A stretch of DNA of 64,000 bases from NCBI GenBank assembly GCA_023390555.1, contig JAEWCQ010000026.1:4381-68380 (forward strand), given 5' to 3'. The translations under genes and the position numbers were made by a program. The stretch comes from Bacillota bacterium (GTDB lineage Bacteria > Bacillota > Clostridia > Lachnospirales > Lachnospiraceae). This document shows, piece after piece, positions 1 to 7,856 of this stretch. The number at the start of each line of letters is the position of its first letter. The stretch's first letter is position 1. The notes beneath the pieces are model-generated. The model made no database searches and was not told the origin of the DNA. It was given only the letters and a program-made list of their open reading frames with translations.

Positions 1-100
1 CGGTGCTGATGGGATAAAAAAATGTGCTTCTGGCAGTAAGACTCGGAGAATAGATGTAATATTCAGAAAGTGTGGAAATATGTGGTTCGCAAGATTTCAA
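1..100 (-). CDS. AraC-family regulator, N-terminal fragment (runs off the window)
   Basis: Only the first 33 codons lie in the window. A TTG start at 100 follows a strong GGAGGTG ribosome binding site five to six bases upstream. The N-terminus contains ARSTFFYP, which I recognise from the arabinose-binding-like cupin segment of Lachnospiraceae AraC-type regulators. The DNA-binding C-terminal domain would lie outside the window. The family usually controls carbohydrate or surface-sugar operons by binding a ligand in the N-terminal cupin. The assignment rests on a short peptide, so it is moderate. Confidence 0.55.
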   Translation of the reverse strand, partial: MKSCEPHISTLSEYYIYSPSLTARSTFFYPIST

Positions 101-254
101 AATAACACCTCCGTAATTTTCAAAACATATAATATATTATAACGGGGAAAAAGGAAATAGCAAGAGCAATTTTGATAAATTAAGAGCAGATATGAGATCT
201 AAAAGAGTGGAATTACAATACGGACAATTTCAGTGTGGGTCTTCCTGAATTTGT

Positions 255-291
255 CGTGCAGAGTTACTGGATAAACAGGAAACTCTGCACG
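255..291. other. Perfect 11-bp inverted repeat between divergently placed genes
   Basis: CGTGCAGAGTT at 255-265 is exactly complementary to 281-291 across a 15-base loop. There is no T-run on either strand, so it is not an ordinary intrinsic terminator. It lies downstream of the flavin reductase and upstream of the AraC-like gene, so it could be an operator or an RNA end. The rest of 101-327 shows no gene. Confidence 0.4.
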
Positions 292-327
292 GCAGGATAA
301 CAACCCATTGAAACTGCTGGTTAAGCT

Positions 328-828
328 TTAGTCTTTTACTAGCACTTTTTCAATTTTAGCGATGTACATCGTGTGGTAATCCTTTTCCGGATAAAACTCT
401 TCGTCCAGACCGGCTTCCTGAAAATAATCCGGGGAGAACGGCTGTGCATAGAGCTTTTTGCATACAAATACCAGTCGGCCTTCTCCGAAATATGGAGTTT
501 CGCCTTCGTATGCAACCGTTAAGTTTGATTTCGCGATTTTATCTTCCTCTCTGCCTGAAACGGTTCCAAGATATCCAAGTGTTTTACGGTAGGAATTATC
601 CAGAACAGTCAGAGAAAAAGATTCCGAACTGTCTACAAATTCTTTGGTAAAACGGTGAGAACGGATCACCACGATCGCAACTTTCTGATCCCACATAATA
701 CCCATTCCGCCCCAGGAGGCAGTCATTGTATTCACTTTGTTATCTTTTTTGGCTGTAATCAGCATCCAGTCTTTTCCTATTAGTTGAAACGTATTCTCTG
801 TAAGTACTTCCGGATTTACTTCTTTCAT
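328..828 (-). CDS. Flavin reductase-like (FMN-binding split-barrel) protein
   Basis: The 166-residue product matches the flavin reductase-like domain: an N-terminal strand region with WMLITAKKD and an NTMTASWGG segment that in the family lines the FMN site, followed by RSHRFTKEF. Such proteins bind FMN and reduce flavin or small electrophiles with NAD(P)H in the cytoplasm. I chose ATG at 828 rather than the GTG at 840, because AAAGGTG sits nine bases before the ATG but almost touches the GTG. It is divergent from an HxlR regulator 145 bp away, a common pairing in which the regulator controls the redox enzyme. The substrate is unknown. Confidence 0.8.
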   Translation of the reverse strand: MKEVNPEVLTENTFQLIGKDWMLITAKKDNKVNTMTASWGGMGIMWDQKVAIVVIRSHRFTKEFVDSSESFSLTVLDNSYRKTLGYLGTVSGREEDKIAKSNLTVAYEGETPYFGEGRLVFVCKKLYAQPFSPDYFQEAGLDEEFYPEKDYHTMYIAKIEKVLVKD

Positions 829-883
829 ATCGATACACACCTTTCTTTTTTTCCTGTATTTCAGGCTTGCCGTGACAGATACT

Positions 884-910
884 TTACAAACCCGATGGCA
901 ATAGTATAAT
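884..910 (+). promoter_or_regulatory. Probable promoter of the HxlR-family gene
   Basis: A perfect TATAAT at 905-910 is preceded by TTTACA at 884-889 with a short 15-base spacer. Downstream, AGTAT and ATACT half-sites around 931-953 resemble the GATACTATC element that also precedes the broken HxlR gene near 15.7 kb. They may form the regulator's operator. Confidence 0.4.
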
Positions 911-973
911 ATGAATAAATGTCAGGTTAAAGTATGCACTAAAATGTAAGATACTATCCAAAAGGAGAGTACT

Positions 974-1324
974 ATGGACAAGTCAGTAAAAGTAGACGAC
1001 AGACCAATTGAATACACATTATCCATCATTGGAGGAAAATGGAAGATTATCATTATGTTCTGGCTTTGGAAGAGCGGAACACTTCGTTACGGAGAACTGA
1101 AGAAATCCATCCGTAACATTACACATAAAATGTTGAGCAGTCAGTTAAAAGAGCTGGAAAACAGTGAGGTTATATTGCGGAAGGAATATCCGCAGGTTCC
1201 GCCAAAAGTGGAATATTCTCTGACGGAAAAGGGGATTTCCCTCATGCCGATCCTTTCGGAAATGTGTAATTGGGGGAAAATCAATCTTGGGTACGATCTG
1301 GAAGCTCCGGAGCAGGAAGGATAA
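974..1324 (+). CDS. HxlR-family winged-helix regulator
   Basis: The 116-residue protein has the full HxlR pattern: YTLSIIGGKWK near residue 18-28, a helix-turn-helix including RYGELKKSI and ITHKMLSSQLKELE, then a wing with YPQVPPKVEYSLTEKG. These regulators act as dimers and often sense redox or electrophilic stress. AAAGGAG lies seven bases before the ATG. It is divergent from the flavin reductase and 35 bp upstream of the acetyltransferase, so it may control both. A decayed paralogue lies at 15.7 kb beside another flavin enzyme. Confidence 0.88.
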   Translation: MDKSVKVDDRPIEYTLSIIGGKWKIIIMFWLWKSGTLRYGELKKSIRNITHKMLSSQLKELENSEVILRKEYPQVPPKVEYSLTEKGISLMPILSEMCNWGKINLGYDLEAPEQEG

Positions 1325-1359
1325 CAGGAGAGATTACATTTTAAACTGAGAGGTGTCAT

Positions 1360-2037
1360 ATGAATTACAAAATTGTTCCGATAGACAATTATTATAGGAA
1401 AGGTGTTTTTCATCATTTTACCGAAGATTGTAAATGTTCCACATGCATGACATCCAAAATAGATGTTTCCGCGCTCTACGCTTATTCGAAGAAGACGAAT
1501 ACCAAGTTTTATATTAATTTTTTATACTTACTCACAAAGGTCATAAATTCCAGAGAGGATTATCGCATGGCCTATCTTTATGAAACCCGGCAGCTGATTG
1601 TATATGACAAAGTAAATCCCACACAATATATTTTTCATGAGGATACCGAAACATGCACTCCCGTTTATACCGAATATTTTGCTGAATATAAGAAGTTTTA
1701 TGATGCTTGTGAACGGGACATGGAAAGAGGCAGGCAGATGCAGGAGTATGGTTTGGACAGTGAGAATCATCCAAACTGGTTTGATGCATCTTATATTTCC
1801 TGGCTGAATTATGATGCATTGCATATCGAATTACCGGATGGGTATCTGTACTTTCTGCCAATTGTCAATTGGGGAAGATTTCAGGAGGAAAATGGAAAAC
1901 AGATGATGCCCGTAACCGTACGGCTAAATCATGCGGTAGCGGATGGATATCTGGTGGCAAAAGTGTTCTTACTACTGAAGGATGCCATCGATGACTTTGT
2001 AAATGACGGAAGAAATGGTTTTTCTATCAGCAATTGA
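1360..2037 (+). CDS. Chloramphenicol acetyltransferase-like (CAT) acyltransferase
   Basis: The 225 residues match the usual length of classical trimeric CAT. The catalytic signature HHxxxDG appears as NHAVADG with the general-base histidine at about residue 191; the first histidine is Asn. Upstream features such as FHEDTETCTPVYTEY and FDASYISWLNYDAL fit the CAT core. CAT enzymes transfer acetyl from acetyl-CoA to the chloramphenicol hydroxyl, but many chromosomal homologues lack shown resistance activity. The start is supported by GAGAGGTG seven bases upstream. It follows the HxlR gene closely and may be co-transcribed. Confidence 0.8.
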   Translation: MNYKIVPIDNYYRKGVFHHFTEDCKCSTCMTSKIDVSALYAYSKKTNTKFYINFLYLLTKVINSREDYRMAYLYETRQLIVYDKVNPTQYIFHEDTETCTPVYTEYFAEYKKFYDACERDMERGRQMQEYGLDSENHPNWFDASYISWLNYDALHIELPDGYLYFLPIVNWGRFQEENGKQMMPVTVRLNHAVADGYLVAKVFLLLKDAIDDFVNDGRNGFSISN

Positions 2038-2163
2038 ATGAATCCCATTGGATAAGAACGGAACAGCGAAACTATGTTCGAAAAATACGGGGAAAGAATT
2101 GACACCTATTGTAGAAAATGTTAGGGTAATAATACAGAAAACAATAGAAAAAGAGGTAGATTC

Positions 2164-4416
2164 ATGACATCCTATGAGACGATGAACGACATGCAGCAGG
2201 AAGCTGTTTTCCATACGGACGGACCGCTTCTGATCCTTGCAGGGGCCGGTTCCGGCAAGACAAGAGTCCTGACGCACAGAACGGCCTATCTGATCGAAGA
2301 AAAAGGTGTGAATCCTTATAATATAATGGCAATTACTTTCACGAATAAGGCAGCGGGAGAGATGCGGGAACGAATTGATGCGATGGTTGGATATGGCGCA
2401 GAAAGCATCTGGGTATCCACGTTTCATTCTACCTGTGTACGTATTCTGAGAAGACATATAGACCGGATTGGTTTTGATACCAACTTTACGATTTATGATG
2501 GGGATGATCAGAAGACACTCATGAAAGATATCTGCAAACGTTTGGAGATTGATACGAAGATCTATAAGGAGAAGACGTTTTTGAATGCGATCTCTTCTGC
2601 CAAGGACGAGCTGATCAGTCCGGAAGCGTTCACGCTTCAGGCACAGGGGGATTATGCCAGAGTAAAGCAGGCGCAGGTTTACCGGGAGTACCAGGATAAC
2701 CTGCGGAAAAACAATGCATTGGATTTTGATGATCTGATCATGAAAACCGTAGAGCTGTTTCAGACTGCGGAAGAAGTGCTGGACTATTATCAGGAGCGGT
2801 TCCGCTATATTATGGTGGACGAGTATCAGGATACGAATACGGCACAGTTCCAGCTGATTAAGCTGCTTGCGGGAAAATACAAAAATTTATGTGTGGTGGG
2901 TGACGACGACCAGTCGATCTACAAGTTCCGTGGTGCCAATATTTATAATATCCTGAATTTTGAAAAAGAATTTCCGCTGGCAAAGACCATTAAGCTGGAA
3001 CAGAATTACCGTTCGACACAGAACATTCTGAATGCGGCGAATGGCGTGATTGCGAACAATCAGGGAAGAAAGCGGAAAGTGCTTTGGACAGACAACGATG
3101 AGGGAGAAAAAATTGCGTTTCATAGCTTTGAAACCGGATATGATGAAGCAGACTATGTGGCGCGTGATGTTGTTTCCAAAGTCAGGGAAGGTACCTATCA
3201 ATATAAAGACTGTGCGGTGCTCTACCGGACAAATGCGCAGTCTCGGCTATTTGAGGAAAAATTTGTGAATTCCAATATCCCGTATAAGATTGTAGGAGGC
3301 GTAAATTTCTATGCCAGAAGAGAAATCAAGGATCTGCTGGCCTATTTAAAAACCATTGACAATGCAAGAGATGATCTGGCTGTGCGCAGAATCATCAATG
3401 TACCGAAAAGAGGCATCGGTGCCACGACCTTAAATCGGGTGCAGGACTACGCGCTGCAGGAGGGCATGAGTTTCTATACGGCATTAAAGCTGGCAGATGA
3501 TATTCCGACACTTGGAAAAAGTGCCGTGAAGATCAGACCGTTTGTGACTTTGATTCAGACGATGCGGAGCAAACTCGAATATATCGGAATCTCGGAATTG
3601 CTAAAAGAGATTATTGAAGAGACCGGTTATGTGGAGCAGCTGGAAGCAGAGAATTCGGAGGATGCGGAACAGAGAATCCAGAATATCGACGAATTGATTA
3701 CAAAAGCGGTCGCCTATGAGGAAGAACAGGAACGGGAGGAGCCGCCGACACTCAGCGGTTTTTTGGAGGAAATTGCGTTGGTAGCAGATATTGATTCCGT
3801 AGATGAGAATCAGGATTATGTCGTGCTGATGACCTTACATAGTGCAAAGGGACTTGAATTTCCGCAGGTTTATCTGGCCGGGATGGAGGATGGACTTTTT
3901 CCGAGTTATATGTCGATCTGCTCCGATAATTCCAATGCTGAGATCGAAGAGGAAAGAAGACTTTGCTATGTGGGAATTACCAGAGCAAAAGAGCAGCTTT
4001 CCATCAGTTGTGCGAGACAACGTATGATTCGGGGAGAGACGCAGTATAATAAAGTATCACGATTTGTAAAGGAGATTCCGCAGGAACTTTTGGCGGGAGA
4101 GATTCGAAAAGAACGGGAGCCGGAGATTTATAAACCTTCCATGAGCCAGATTGCCAAAACAGCATTCCGTGCAAAACCGATGGCTATGGCAGCAACGGGT
4201 GCACAGGGAGCATATCAGGCAAAAAATTTTGCGGGAAATGCATTGAATCAGCCACTTACCTATCAGGTCGGCGATACCGTAAAACATCTGAAATTCGGGG
4301 AAGGTACGGTACGCCAGATCGTTGAAGGCGGACGCGATTATGAAGTTACGGTGGAATTTAAAGTAGCAGGTGTAAAAAAAATGTTTGCATCTTTTGCGAA
4401 ATTGCAAAAGATATAA
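2164..4416 (+). CDS. pcrA: ATP-dependent DNA helicase PcrA (UvrD family)
   Basis: This 750-residue SF1A helicase is full length. It shows the Q-motif MNDMQQEAV, Walker A GAGSGKT with Lys at residue 32, motif II VDEYQDTN, motif III GDDDQSIYKFRGA, motif IV EQNYRST, motif V TLHSAKGLEF and motif VI CYVGITRAKE. The C-terminus (about 700-750) carries the Tudor-like segment with FGEGTV that in PcrA binds RNA polymerase. PcrA unwinds DNA 3' to 5' in repair and plasmid replication. AGAGGTAG precedes the ATG. In related genomes it is usually followed by a small acidic membrane protein, as here. Confidence 0.97.
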   Translation: MTSYETMNDMQQEAVFHTDGPLLILAGAGSGKTRVLTHRTAYLIEEKGVNPYNIMAITFTNKAAGEMRERIDAMVGYGAESIWVSTFHSTCVRILRRHIDRIGFDTNFTIYDGDDQKTLMKDICKRLEIDTKIYKEKTFLNAISSAKDELISPEAFTLQAQGDYARVKQAQVYREYQDNLRKNNALDFDDLIMKTVELFQTAEEVLDYYQERFRYIMVDEYQDTNTAQFQLIKLLAGKYKNLCVVGDDDQSIYKFRGANIYNILNFEKEFPLAKTIKLEQNYRSTQNILNAANGVIANNQGRKRKVLWTDNDEGEKIAFHSFETGYDEADYVARDVVSKVREGTYQYKDCAVLYRTNAQSRLFEEKFVNSNIPYKIVGGVNFYARREIKDLLAYLKTIDNARDDLAVRRIINVPKRGIGATTLNRVQDYALQEGMSFYTALKLADDIPTLGKSAVKIRPFVTLIQTMRSKLEYIGISELLKEIIEETGYVEQLEAENSEDAEQRIQNIDELITKAVAYEEEQEREEPPTLSGFLEEIALVADIDSVDENQDYVVLMTLHSAKGLEFPQVYLAGMEDGLFPSYMSICSDNSNAEIEEERRLCYVGITRAKEQLSISCARQRMIRGETQYNKVSRFVKEIPQELLAGEIRKEREPEIYKPSMSQIAKTAFRAKPMAMAATGAQGAYQAKNFAGNALNQPLTYQVGDTVKHLKFGEGTVRQIVEGGRDYEVTVEFKVAGVKKMFASFAKLQKI

Positions 4417-4462
4417 AAATTTTATGAAATTGTAATTTTTCATAGTAGAAACGGACAGAATA

Positions 4463-4471
4463 TGGTATAAT
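4463..4471 (+). promoter_or_regulatory. Extended -10 promoter for the small membrane protein
   Basis: TGGTATAAT at 4463-4471 is an extended -10 box with no convincing -35. The leader contains a GGAAACT/AGTTTCC stem between about 4490 and 4530. Confidence 0.45.
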
Positions 4472-4635
4472 ATCCGCAAAGAAAAAGAGGGAAACTCTGT
4501 AAAGTGGATAGGGAAAGTAAAGTTTCCGAGTTTATTGAATTTGCGTACAGGAAAGAACTTTTGTTTATTATTGAGAATATGAGGTAATGCAGAATGAAAA
4601 AAATGTGTTGCAATTGGAAAAAGGAGTGGGATGGC

Positions 4636-4911
4636 ATGAATAAAATGGATGAATTACGCGATTTATTGACTGCAAATGTTTCAAAGGTATCCGAGCTTTT
4701 GAACAAAAAAGATAAGGAAGAGAAACGGAAAAAATCACCGGCAGGTGCAATTTTTGCAGTGATTGGAATTGTTGCCGTGGTTGCAGCAGCAGCTTATGGT
4801 TTGTATCGTTTTTTTGCACCGGATTACTTAGAAGATTTCGAAGACGATTTTGACGATGATTTTGATGATGATTTCTTTGATGAAGAGGAAGATGCAGAAA
4901 CCGAAGAATAA
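4636..4911 (+). CDS. Small acidic-tail membrane protein
   Basis: From the preferred ATG at 4636 the product is 91 residues. It starts with a charged amphipathic helix (NKMDELRDLL), has one transmembrane helix rich in Val and Ala at about residues 36-55, then ends in an Asp/Glu tail with repeated DDFDDD units. AAGGAG lies nine bases before this start; a 14-codon longer ATG start at 4594 also has a weaker site. I recall similar single-pass proteins in Lachnospiraceae next to pcrA but know no function. The acidic tail should face the cytoplasm or exterior depending on orientation, which cannot be settled here. Confidence 0.75.
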   Translation: MNKMDELRDLLTANVSKVSELLNKKDKEEKRKKSPAGAIFAVIGIVAVVAAAAYGLYRFFAPDYLEDFEDDFDDDFDDDFFDEEEDAETEE

Positions 4912-4941
4912 GTGTGTCAATAAATTTAAGAAGTGAAGAAA

Positions 4942-4982
4942 AGAGGATTCCATTCTGATTGAGAAAGGAACCCTCTTTTTGT
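4942..4982 (+). terminator. Intrinsic terminator
   Basis: AGAGGATTCC (4942-4951) pairs with GGAACCCTCT (4967-4976) with one mismatch, followed by a T-run. It ends the pcrA-small membrane protein unit. Confidence 0.8.
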
Positions 4983-5047
4983 TATACATTCGGAAAAGGA
5001 AACTGTACTTTGACGTAATCCTTATCCTGTCTGCAGGAGGTTTGCAA

Positions 5048-5893
5048 TCAGAACTCTACCAGCTGCTTGATGGCATATGCCACACCGTCCTCGTCATTGG
5101 AACGTGAGATATAATCTGCTGCCTCCAGAAGGATCTGCTCAGAATTGGACATGGCAACACCGATTCCGGAAGCCGTAACGATATCATAGTCATTCTGACT
5201 GTCTCCGCATGCCATGGATTTTTCCACCGGGATATGAAGCAATTCGCAAAGGTAGAGAAGTCCCCTGGCCTTGGATATCCCGTTTTTGTTTATTTCAATA
5301 TTTTGAAATCCGCCGGAAACAGAATGCAGATCGGGATACTTTTGTAAGAGTGTGAGGATTTCATCTCGTCCAACCGGATTTCCATTTTTGTCCGAGGGAA
5401 AGTTGAGGGTCAGTTTTTGAACACCCAACTGCTTTTCCACTACGAAGGCTGCAAGATCTTCGACAATGGTCCGGCTGTTTTGGATATAGGCGCGCAGGGA
5501 TTCCGATATGTGAAGATTTTCAATCAGATTACGTGTGGATGCCTGTGTGTAGGCTTCTCCCTGAATAAACGCATCCAAATGCAGGTTGTGCTGATAGATA
5601 TCTCTCAATAAAGAAGCACTTCGCTCCGGTGATATCGCATCTTCCAAGAGACATTTTCTGTCAGGCAGTTCGTAAACAGCGGAGCCGTTTGCGGTAATCG
5701 CATATTTCACACCAAGCTCATACAAGGCATCCAGTGGCAGACCGACATAGGGTCTGCCTGTGGAAATGACAACCGCAATGCCGGCATCCATGACTTTCTT
5801 TATCGTTTCCCGGTTATGGCTTGAAATGCTGCCCCTGCTGTTAAATAAGGTGCCGTCAAGGTCGAGGGCAATCAGCCGTATCTCTTTTTTCAT
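5048..5893 (-). CDS. Cof-type HAD hydrolase (sugar/flavin phosphatase family)
   Basis: The 281-residue protein opens with the HAD motif LDLDGTLF (two catalytic Asp), has STGRPY of motif II, a conserved lysine region before SVSGGFQNIEI, and the acidic motif ACGDSQNDYD near the C-terminus. The C2-type cap is typical of Cof/YkrA-like phosphatases acting on small phosphorylated metabolites. ATG at 5893 was chosen because AGGAGTGG precedes it; upstream in-frame sequence lacks a site. It is divergent from the methionine operon. Substrate cannot be predicted. Confidence 0.9.
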   Translation of the reverse strand: MKKEIRLIALDLDGTLFNSRGSISSHNRETIKKVMDAGIAVVISTGRPYVGLPLDALYELGVKYAITANGSAVYELPDRKCLLEDAISPERSASLLRDIYQHNLHLDAFIQGEAYTQASTRNLIENLHISESLRAYIQNSRTIVEDLAAFVVEKQLGVQKLTLNFPSDKNGNPVGRDEILTLLQKYPDLHSVSGGFQNIEINKNGISKARGLLYLCELLHIPVEKSMACGDSQNDYDIVTASGIGVAMSNSEQILLEAADYISRSNDEDGVAYAIKQLVEF

Positions 5894-5983
5894 TTTACCA
5901 CTCCTATCTGTTTCAAGTTCTTTCACAATCATAACAGCATAGGACAGGATTCGCAAGAATATCCTTTGAAAGCCACTTTGTAC

Positions 5984-6013
5984 TTGCGGGATAGCAGTAT
6001 TACTTATATAATT
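5984..6013 (+). promoter_or_regulatory. Promoter of the methionine operon
   Basis: TTGCGG at 5984-5989 and a perfect TATAAT at 6008-6013 are 18 bases apart. No S-box or cobalamin riboswitch core is visible in the 33-base leader to the ATG. Confidence 0.5.
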
Positions 6014-6046
6014 TAGTAAGAATTTTAAGAAAGCGGAGTACAACAG

Positions 6047-7855
6047 ATGTTTATACGGGAATATCTCAGAAGTAACCGGCTGGTTACGGACGGTGCCATG
6101 GGTACCTATTATGAAGAGAAGTACGGAATGGAAAATGTTCTTTCCGAAACGGCAAACCAGACAGAGCCGGATAAGATAAAGGCGATTCATTTAGACTACT
6201 TAAACAGCGGAGCAAGATTGCTCCGCACAAATACGTTTGCAACAAATACGATGTTTTTTGACAGCGAGGAAGCGGTTCTGAAAAATATCAGAGCCGGTTA
6301 TCGGATTGCAGAAGAGGCTGTAAGGGAATTTCGGAGCGAACATCCGGATGCCGAGATTGTAATCGGTGCAGATATTGGGACAATCTATGATGCGGATCAC
6401 ATGGAATACGATGCGGTACTGGAAGAATATAAGGCAATCTGCGACACTTTTCTTGCCTGCGGGGCGGAATGCTTTGTTTTCGAAACACAGGCGGATTTTA
6501 CCTACCTGGAACCGGTTACGGCATATGTCAAAGAAAAAGCAGATGTATTTATCATTACGCAATTCTCATTTGATAAGAGCGGATATACGCGAGCGGGAAT
6601 CAGTGTGGAGAAAATGATACGGACAGCCGCTGCCATGAAGAGTGTTGATGCATACGGATTAAACTGCAGTGTTGAGGCAACACATCTTTACCGGTTGCTG
6701 AAAGACGTTACATTCCCGAACGATAAGTTTATCACGGCACTGCCGAATGCAGGCTATCCATATACACTGAGGGGTAAGACGCTCTATTCGAGAAATACTG
6801 CATATTACGTAGAAGAGATGGAAAAAATAGCCGGACTGGGCGTGGAAATCATAGGCGGCTGCTGCGGTACGACGCCGGATCATATCAGAGGGCTTTCCGG
6901 TGCACTGAAAGATGTCCCTCTGGCGGCAAAGAGAATCGGCAAGCCGGAAGATGTGAGGATCGAGAAAAAGGAATCGGAATTCGAACGAAAGCTTCGCATG
7001 GGAGAAAAGGCATACATTGTTGAACTCGATCCACCGTTTCAGACAGATATCCAAAAGGTCATGAATGGTGCGAAAGAACTGGCGGAAATTGCAGTGGATC
7101 TGATTACGCTTGCCGATTCCCCGATGGCCAGAACAAGAATGGATGCTGGACAGCTTGCAGTCAAAATGCAACAGGAGGCGGGCATACAGGTAATGCCGCA
7201 TATCTGCTGCCGGGATAAAAATGTCATCGCACTTCGTTCGGGAATGCTTGGAATGCATTTGAACGGTATACGTCACTACCTGATCGTGACCGGTGATCCG
7301 GTAGGAAGAGGGGATCGGGAACGTGTCACGTCTGTATTTGATTTTAACTCAATCGGCCTCATGCAGTATCTGAAAGAGATGAATGATGATGTGTTTGCAG
7401 AAGAGCCTGTTATTTACGGGGGCGCATTAAACTATCACGGAGTCAATCCGGATGCCATCATTGCAAGGATGAAGAAGAAAATAGATGCGGGTTGTACCTG
7501 TTTCCTGACACAGCCGATTTATACGACAGAAGATGTGGAAAGAATCCACTATATCAAAGAAAACGTGGATACGAAGATTATGTGCGGTATTATGCCGCTT
7601 GTGAGTTATAAAAATGCACTGTTTGTCCGAAATGAAATGCCGGGAATCCGTGTTTCTGATGAAATTGTATCGCGCTATACCCCGGATATGACAAGAGAAG
7701 AGGCGGAGGCAGCGGCAATCGAGATTTCGTCCGGAATTGCAGACCAGTTGTATGAAATTGCCGACGGATTCTATTTTATGACTCCATTTAACCGGACGGG
7801 ATTGATCCGAAAGATTATTGAAGCAATCCGGGAGAAGCATCAGAAGGGAAATTGA
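6047..7855 (+). CDS. Homocysteine S-methyltransferase / methylenetetrahydrofolate reductase fusion
   Basis: The 602-residue protein joins two enzymes. Residues about 1-285 form a homocysteine methyltransferase barrel with the zinc cysteines in GLNCS and GGCCGTT. Residues about 300-600 form a MetF-type FAD barrel that reduces 5,10-methylene-THF to 5-methyl-THF (DLITLADSP, HICCRDKN, LIVTGDP, FLTQPIY). The architecture is that of Bacillus YitJ. GGAG eight bases before the ATG supports the start. Its stop is one base before the metH start, so the methyl donor and the methyl-transfer enzyme are made together. Confidence 0.93.
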   Translation: MFIREYLRSNRLVTDGAMGTYYEEKYGMENVLSETANQTEPDKIKAIHLDYLNSGARLLRTNTFATNTMFFDSEEAVLKNIRAGYRIAEEAVREFRSEHPDAEIVIGADIGTIYDADHMEYDAVLEEYKAICDTFLACGAECFVFETQADFTYLEPVTAYVKEKADVFIITQFSFDKSGYTRAGISVEKMIRTAAAMKSVDAYGLNCSVEATHLYRLLKDVTFPNDKFITALPNAGYPYTLRGKTLYSRNTAYYVEEMEKIAGLGVEIIGGCCGTTPDHIRGLSGALKDVPLAAKRIGKPEDVRIEKKESEFERKLRMGEKAYIVELDPPFQTDIQKVMNGAKELAEIAVDLITLADSPMARTRMDAGQLAVKMQQEAGIQVMPHICCRDKNVIALRSGMLGMHLNGIRHYLIVTGDPVGRGDRERVTSVFDFNSIGLMQYLKEMNDDVFAEEPVIYGGALNYHGVNPDAIIARMKKKIDAGCTCFLTQPIYTTEDVERIHYIKENVDTKIMCGIMPLVSYKNALFVRNEMPGIRVSDEIVSRYTPDMTREEAEAAAIEISSGIADQLYEIADGFYFMTPFNRTGLIRKIIEAIREKHQKGN

Positions 7856-7856
7856 T

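Noticed and set aside
5894..6046. S-box or cobalamin riboswitch before the methionine operon
   Set aside because: The leader is about 33 bases and lacks the conserved cores.
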